Source: Gammaproteobacteria bacterium (GTDB lineage: Bacteria; Pseudomonadota; Gammaproteobacteria; CAIRSR01). Taken from it: 64,000 nucleotides of DNA. The number at the start of each line of letters is the position of its first letter. Within the stretch, counting starts at the first letter, position 1. The position numbers were made by a program, and so were the translations under genes. The stretch spans positions 30,421 to 94,420 of the forward strand of contig CAUYTY010000195.1 of assembly GCA_963575655.1 (NCBI GenBank). The letters are read 5' to 3'. Positions 60,083 to 64,000 of this stretch are shown here, one piece after another. A model generated the notes under the pieces. The model ran no database searches. It saw only the letters and a program-made list of their open reading frames with translations, and was not told the origin of the DNA.

Positions 60083-60124
60083 AGAGGGATGGCCACGGAA
60101 AATAGGTCCCTCTCTTTTTATTTT
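60083..60124 (+). terminator. Orphan plus-strand terminator-like hairpin
   Basis: AGAGGGA (60083-60089) pairs with TCCCTCT (60107-60113) and is followed by CTTTTTATTTT. On the plus strand this is a Rho-independent-type terminator, yet no plus-strand gene precedes it. It may end a small RNA starting near 60000, or be part of the repeat-rich spacer. The rest of 59970-60197 shows no gene. Confidence 0.4.
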
Positions 60125-60197
60125 AATCGCTACGACGTTGCCTGGTTGATAGTTCTGGTCGGTTACGATGCTATTGCCTGAGCACGGGCAACCTTTG

Positions 60198-60842
60198 TCA
60201 AGGGGCATCAGGGGGAGAGTCAGCCGTGGGGCGGGAGGTGCGATAAAGCAAGACGGTACGTACCAGGTCGGCAGTAGAACGCACCTGCATTTTATCCATA
60301 GTACGTGCACGATGCGCCTCGACGGTTTTTTCACTGATACCAAGATCAAGGGCAATGACTTTGTTGGCCTTGCCGGCAATGATGAGGTCCAGTACCTCCA
60401 CCTCCCGGGGGGAGAGTGTGCCGAGGCGTCGGCCTACCTCATCTTGCTCGGCCCGCGCTCGACGTGCCTGGGCATCGCGGGTGATGGCGTCGTGGATACG
60501 GTCGAGCAACACCTGGTCATTGAACGGTTTCTCTAGGAAGTCCACTGCCCCGGTTTTCATCGCCTGGACGGCCGTGGTGACATCGCCATGGCCGGTGATG
60601 ATGATCACCGGCAGGATGATGCCCCGCGCTACCAGACGTCGTTGTAGCTCAAGACCGCTCATTCCTGGCATCCGAATATCCAGGAGCACACAACCGGGCT
60701 GCTCTGGATCGGTAGCTTCAAGGAATTGGTGAGCCGAAGAGAAGGTCTCGGCGACAAGACCTACCGACTCCAGCAGTAAACGTAGCGAATCCCGTACCGC
60801 AGGGTCATCATCTACTACGAATACGGTCGGTTGTTGTGACAT
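60198..60842 (-). CDS. FixJ-family response regulator
   Basis: LuxR-type output regulator of 214 aa. The start at 60842 has GAGGA eight bases upstream and is preferred to the ATG 10 codons earlier. The receiver domain has VVDDDPAVRD, the phospho-acceptor Asp55 in VLLDIRMPGMSG, and LEKPF. The linker carries the coiled QARRARAEQDEV. The C-terminal helix-turn-helix reads LSPREVEVLDLIIAGKANK and SEKTVEAHRARTMDKMQV, the FixJ/NarL signature. The start lies 35 bp inside the kinase gene, so the two are coupled. Confidence 0.93.
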   Translation of the reverse strand: MSQQPTVFVVDDDPAVRDSLRLLLESVGLVAETFSSAHQFLEATDPEQPGCVLLDIRMPGMSGLELQRRLVARGIILPVIIITGHGDVTTAVQAMKTGAVDFLEKPFNDQVLLDRIHDAITRDAQARRARAEQDEVGRRLGTLSPREVEVLDLIIAGKANKVIALDLGISEKTVEAHRARTMDKMQVRSTADLVRTVLLYRTSRPTADSPPDAP

Positions 60843-62046
60843 CAGTATTTTCCTCGGCACACGGAAGGGCAAGGCGTAGGGTCATACCCCGATGACGGTT
60901 GGGGGTTGCCCATAGGCGGCCCCCATGGCCTTCAATGACTGCTCGGGTGACGGGGAGACCCATGCGGATGCTGGAATATTCCGTCGAAAATAAGGGGTCG
61001 GTCATAATAGCAGTTATTTCCTCAGTGGTCCCTGGGCCATTGTCATGAATGGCGACCTCGACTCGATCCGCGCCATCCCAACGGGTGGCGATGACCAAGC
61101 GTGGCGTGATGGAGGGGTCCCGTCCCATCGATTCGAGGGCGTTGAGAATTAGGTTAACCAGGGCCTGAATAAACTGAAGCTGGTCTACCTGAACCTCTGG
61201 CAGACCTCGTCCGAGAGCCATTCGGATCCTCGCATGGTACCCGCGTACCTCGGCCTGAGTCAGCTTAACTGCCTCGGCCACCAAAATATTTACCTGGCCA
61301 CGCTCTCGACCCGGTGGATCGCGCTGCAACAAGGACCGCAGACGACGGATGACATCAGCGGCGCGTTGGACCTGGGTTCCAATCTGTTCAAACAACCCCC
61401 GGGCAACCTCGGCAGGCAGTTGCCCATTGTGCAACTTGCGGATACCGCCATTAGCGTAATTGAGGATGGCGGCCAAAGGTTGGTTAATCTCGTGGGCGAG
61501 CCCACGGGCCATCTCCCCCAGGGTCAGAAAGCGGTAGGCATGGGCCAGCTCTGCTTGTTGCGCACGAAGGCGCTCCTCGGCACGGTGGCGTTCACTCAGG
61601 TCGGAGGCGGTAAGGAGGTAACAGGCATCGGTCTCTGAACCGATACCAATCCGAACCACCCGAGCCTCTACCGGTAGTCGCGTTCCATGCCAGTCCAAAA
61701 ATTCCAGTTCTAGGGTCTCCTGGCTCCCATCCGTCAGAACCGCCAGACGGGCCTGGAGCATCTCCCTGTGGCGCTGATTTAGGTAGCGATTTAGATAACG
61801 ATCCAAGAGGGTATGCCGTTCGACTTTAAGCAGACGAGCCGCACTGTGGTTGACCTCCAGTACCTTTTGTTTACTACTCAACACAAAGCAACCCAACGGC
61901 AGTTGATCGAAGATCTCCCGTAGGTCGCCTGTGACTCGCGACACGTCCGTTGTCGCAGTCTTGTCTAGTGTGCTCAGGCCAGTCTCACCCATAACTCCCT
62001 CCCCCTCGTTTAGCACCGCCTCTGTAGGCAGAGAGGCCGGTCTCAT
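60808..62046 (-). CDS. FixL-like PAS-domain sensor histidine kinase
   Basis: Soluble sensor kinase of 412 aa with no membrane helix. A PAS domain (about 42-155, IFDQLPLGCFVLSSKQKVLE) is followed by a short linker and HisKA (ARGLAHEINQPLAAILNYA, histidine near 188). The HATPase has LILNALESM and IHDNGPG, but the G2 region reads FSTEYSSIRMGLPVTRAVIE instead of the usual F.T.K..G.GLGL. That weakens confidence in normal ATP-lid function. It lacks the heme-binding histidine motif that I would expect of oxygen-sensing FixL, so the ligand is unknown. It overlaps the FixJ-like regulator. Confidence 0.9.
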   Translation of the reverse strand: MRPASLPTEAVLNEGEGVMGETGLSTLDKTATTDVSRVTGDLREIFDQLPLGCFVLSSKQKVLEVNHSAARLLKVERHTLLDRYLNRYLNQRHREMLQARLAVLTDGSQETLELEFLDWHGTRLPVEARVVRIGIGSETDACYLLTASDLSERHRAEERLRAQQAELAHAYRFLTLGEMARGLAHEINQPLAAILNYANGGIRKLHNGQLPAEVARGLFEQIGTQVQRAADVIRRLRSLLQRDPPGRERGQVNILVAEAVKLTQAEVRGYHARIRMALGRGLPEVQVDQLQFIQALVNLILNALESMGRDPSITPRLVIATRWDGADRVEVAIHDNGPGTTEEITAIMTDPLFSTEYSSIRMGLPVTRAVIEGHGGRLWATPNRHRGMTLRLALPCAEENTDVTTTDRIRSR

Positions 62047-62145
62047 AGCTACGAGGTCACGGTAATGTAACCCAAGTTGTACCCGAGTTGCCGGTTACCC
62101 TGTGGTGATATATCCACTACACCGTTCATTCCTCAGTGTCCCCGA
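62047..62145. other. Upstream region of the FixL-like gene
   Basis: It holds a partial family A end, TAACCCAAGTTGTACC (62069-62084), without a visible partner. No gene. Confidence 0.3.
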
Positions 62146-62172
62146 GAAACCCGGCCCTTGAGGGCGGGGAGG
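62146..62172 (+). other. IS605/IS607-type tnpB 3'-end hairpin, solo
   Basis: GAAACCCGGCCCTTGAGGGC, continuing GGGGAGGA, matches the common right-end/omega-RNA hairpin pattern of tnpB elements (GAAACCCCGCC-loop-GGCGGGGAGGA) with one mismatch in the stem. No tnpB reading frame precedes it, so it is a solo end or relic. Confidence 0.45.
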
Positions 62173-62195
62173 AAAGGGGACGGTTTTTTCCGCCC

Positions 62196-62465
62196 CATTA
62201 GACATTATCGGAAACCTCACCCCCCGCCCCCCTCTCCTTAACAGGAGAGGGGGAGAATTATTCCGTTGTTATGCTTAACTCCTGAACGGAACAGGCAAAA
62301 AATCTCCCCCTCTCCTGTTAAGGAGAGGGGGGCGGGGGGTGAGGTTTTGGGTTTTCGATAATAGACCTTATCGGAAACCTCCTCATCACCCACCACAGTC
62401 AATATAAATCATGAGGTTGCGTTGTCCGGCAGAGCTAGGTAGGGGGTTTCCGATAAGGTCTAATG
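62196..62465. repeat. Family B palindromic element
   Basis: A 270-bp element with 21-bp terminal inverted repeats (one mismatch): CATTAGACATTATCGGAAAC... at 62196-62216 and its inverse at 62445-62465. Inside are nested inverted repeats built from CCTCACCCCCCGCCCCCC and CTCTCCTTAACAGGAGAG. A third copy of the end (TAGACCTTATCGGAAACCTC) occurs internally at about 62365-62384. No coding capacity. A diverged left end also occurs at 44837. Confidence 0.75.
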
Positions 62466-62728
62466 TTTGTCTAATACAAAAACGGCCATTTTGCTTCTCA
62501 AAAAATGCGCTTACGCGCCTAGTGACGGAGCCTTTCGGCTCGCTCCCCTCGCCAATGTTGCAACGCAGCTTCGATTCTTGCGAACCTTGCAGCAGACCGT
62601 TTCGTGCGTACCCGTCGCGTGTCTGCTTCTGCTGCTTTCAGAGCTTGGAGTTGAGGAAGCGCCCCAAGGTGAGTCTTGTACTTCGTTGCAACGTAGTCCG
62701 ATTTCTCGGACTAAGGCTGGTCAATCTC
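62466..62728. other. Non-coding or decayed DNA before the second tnpB-type end
   Basis: It contains short open frames on the plus strand (around 62411-62758 and 62467-62772) that read as shuffled, cysteine/leucine-rich sequence and are not convincing proteins. This could be the decayed end of a tnpB gene or an omega-RNA scaffold; no intact TnpB motif (DRDVNAA, CSxCG) is seen. Confidence 0.3.
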
Positions 62729-62773
62729 GGGCTTGCTTTCACAAGCCTCGGGCTTTAGCCCGGGGTGACTGAC
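62729..62773 (+). other. Second IS605/IS607-type right-end hairpin pair
   Basis: Two consecutive hairpins: GGCTTG-CTTTCA-CAAGCC and CGGGCTTTAGCCCG, followed by GGGTGACTGAC. This AAGCC..GGGCTTTAGCCCGGGGT arrangement is typical of the 3' ends of tnpB genes in IS200/IS605 and IS607 elements. It overlaps the stop codon of the IS607-type relic on the other strand. Confidence 0.45.
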
Positions 62774-62944
62774 TCCTGCTCCTTAGCGCCAAGATAAGAG
62801 CGGACATCAGATTCATCATAATATCGATGACCACTGGGACGACGTTTCGCAACCAATTTTCCATCGCCCTCCCAGCGACGCAGTGTTCGTGTTGTCACGC
62901 CGACTTTTTTGGCAAATTCTGAATGGGTGGTATATTTTGGACAT
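62755..62944 (-). pseudogene. IS607-type serine transposase N-terminal (MerR-like HTH) relic
   Basis: The reading frame gives KYTTHSEFAKKVGVTTRTLR, then RWEGDGKLVAKRRPSGHRYY and DESDVRSYLG, the MerR-like DNA-binding head of IS607 TnpA resolvases. The catalytic serine-recombinase domain is missing: the frame stops after AKEQESVTPG inside a hairpin. The natural ATG at 62944 is out of frame by one base in an AAAA run. It is therefore a truncated, probably dead copy. Confidence 0.7.
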
Positions 62945-62992
62945 AAGGTCCAAGATAGTCCGATATTGTCCTTAAATCAAGATGCAGTTTTT

Positions 62993-63036
62993 AGCTCCCT
63001 TCCTCTTTTCGTTAATTGAGGGAATGAACGGTTACG
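62993..63036. repeat. Family C repeat half at the end of the His-rich gene
   Basis: CTCCCTTCCTC and GAGGGAATGAACGGTTACG resemble the right end of family C. It overlaps the stop codon of the His-rich gene (63032), so the repeat supplies the last bases of that gene and perhaps its terminator. Confidence 0.4.
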
Positions 63037-63808
63037 GGGTTGGGGCTGGACTCTGGGGCATACCACCCGTACTACCCGTATTGCCCGAATCTGCCTCACT
63101 ATTCATTGTTTGACTGGTGGCAGAACCCCCTCCCGTGGTAGCAATCACCACCGCCGCCACTGCCGACAAGACTACTGCCCCGATAGCAGCTACTGATGAC
63201 GAAGAACGGGAACTATTGGCTGCCTTGGTATGGTGGCTCGTCGTGCCGTGGTGGTCCGTCGCGCTGTGATGGGCTGTTGTACCGTGATGAGACGTGGTCC
63301 CACCACCCTGTCCACCACTTTGCCCACCACCTTCCCCACCAATACCGCCACCACTGGTACCACTACCACCACTGGTGCTACCACCGCTACTACCGTGATG
63401 AGACGTGGTGTGATGAGACGTGGTCCCACCACCTTCACCACTACTACCGCTGCTGTTACCACCGCCGCTGGTGCTTGTACTGCCGCCACTACTGCTCGCG
63501 CTGCCGCTATGGTGGCTAGCGGTTCCGTGGTGGGCAGTCGTATCGTGATGCCCCGTCGTGTCGTGATGGGAAGTAGTTTCACCACCTGCTCCACCTTCAC
63601 TACCTGTATCGATGCCGTGGCTGCTTGCGCTGGGGTGCTCGGTTGAGAACCCACCATTTCCCTCGCCATTTTCACCAGTAAGGATGCTGTGTAGGGGGGT
63701 AAACCCACCGTGATCTTTGCTATCCGTAGTTTCCGCACGAGAAAAAGCGGTAGCAACTGTCAGAGAAAATGCAATACAACCTATCAGTGTGTATCCGTGC
63801 AGAGACAT
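63032..63808 (-). CDS. Secreted or membrane-anchored His/Gly/Ser/Thr-rich repeat protein
   Basis: Protein of 258 aa, family not recognised. An N-terminal signal peptide (YTLIGCIAFSLTVATAFSRA) leads to a low-complexity region (about 60-195) with at least ten TTSHH/TTAHH/TTGHH-type units separated by Gly/Ser stretches (GGSTSGGSGTSGGGIGGEGG). A hydrophobic helix follows near 206-224 (SVAAIGAVVLSAVAAVVIA) and then a short Gly/Ser tail. Repeated His pairs suggest binding of zinc, nickel or copper; that is inference. Low-complexity codon repetition makes the region prone to expansion. No metal transporter is adjacent. The ATG and signal peptide argue that it is a real gene. Confidence 0.75.
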   Translation of the reverse strand: MSLHGYTLIGCIAFSLTVATAFSRAETTDSKDHGGFTPLHSILTGENGEGNGGFSTEHPSASSHGIDTGSEGGAGGETTSHHDTTGHHDTTAHHGTASHHSGSASSSGGSTSTSGGGNSSGSSGEGGGTTSHHTTSHHGSSGGSTSGGSGTSGGGIGGEGGGQSGGQGGGTTSHHGTTAHHSATDHHGTTSHHTKAANSSRSSSSVAAIGAVVLSAVAAVVIATTGGGSATSQTMNSEADSGNTGSTGGMPQSPAPTP

Positions 63809-64000
63809 CTCAGTACCTTCAGTATTTTGTGCCCTGGATGGTATGGAAATAATTTTCCCATTGAGAAAAATGAATATTAGAGCGTGAAATTATCCAGGTA
63901 AATTGGTGGGATTAACTTTATGACTAGGTTATTCCATACAATTAAATGGTGGTGTTCCAGACCTGGATATGGCCAGTAATGTTCCATAATTTAGATATTT

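Noticed and set aside
63190..63756. Long Val/Ala/Thr-rich frames overlapping the His-rich gene on both strands
   Set aside because: They are alternative frames of the same low-complexity DNA; only the 63032-63808 frame has a signal peptide.

Overview
The window reads as chromosomal DNA of a Gram-negative gammaproteobacterium. The evidence is an E. coli-type SdhB followed directly by the gammaproteobacterial pair SdhE-YgfX, an HldE for LPS inner-core heptose, BatA/B/D, a complete Kdp system and outer-membrane-type proteins. The very large number of sensor kinases and the dispersed palindromic repeats suit a large, repeat-rich environmental genome, such as a sulfur-bacterium-like lineage. That last placement is inference. 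I see no tRNA, rRNA, CRISPR array or replication origin.

Layout. 1-8.5 kb: CheR-TPR methyltransferase (cut by the window edge), a chemoreceptor, hldE, then a divergent pair of a class II cyclic-nucleotide phosphodiesterase and a cyclic-nucleotide-binding/rhodanese protein, and an unknown membrane protein. 8.6-12.2 kb: a membrane-anchored TPR-retropepsin with an outer-membrane barrel partner, convergent with an RTX protein. 12.6-25.3 kb: a signalling block made of an ABC-type substrate-binding protein, a 1535-residue kinase-phosphorelay-GGDEF-EAL protein, a 1639-residue CHASE-PAS hybrid kinase and an RsbU-like regulator. 25.6-29.6 kb: sdhB-sdhE-ygfX, a GH1 glycosidase and NAD kinase. 29.9-35 kb: a Gld-like ABC export operon (ATPase, fused permease-GldG, DUF4340).

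35.2-57.5 kb holds the most striking structure. The bat (aerotolerance) operon, DUF4381-batA-batB/C-batD on the minus strand, is split by about 16.7 kb of foreign-looking DNA inserted exactly at the batB/batD junction. About 55 bp of that junction is present at both edges. The insert carries a decayed REC-PAS gene, an NtrB/NtrC-like pair divergent from a Usp/DUF599 operon with a sigma-54-type promoter, an IS630-family element inside an IS66 relic, and kdpFABC-(Rap1a-like)-kdpDE. No integrase is visible in it.

57.7-64 kb: a DUF2442/DUF4160 pair, a 1-kb repeat region, a 2-Cys peroxiredoxin, a FixL/FixJ-like pair, relics of IS607/IS605-type elements and a secreted His/Gly/Ser-rich protein.

Intergenic spaces hold at least four families of short palindromic elements with distinct terminal inverted repeats, called A to D here. 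All starts, functions and domain positions were read by eye from sequence; no database search was run.
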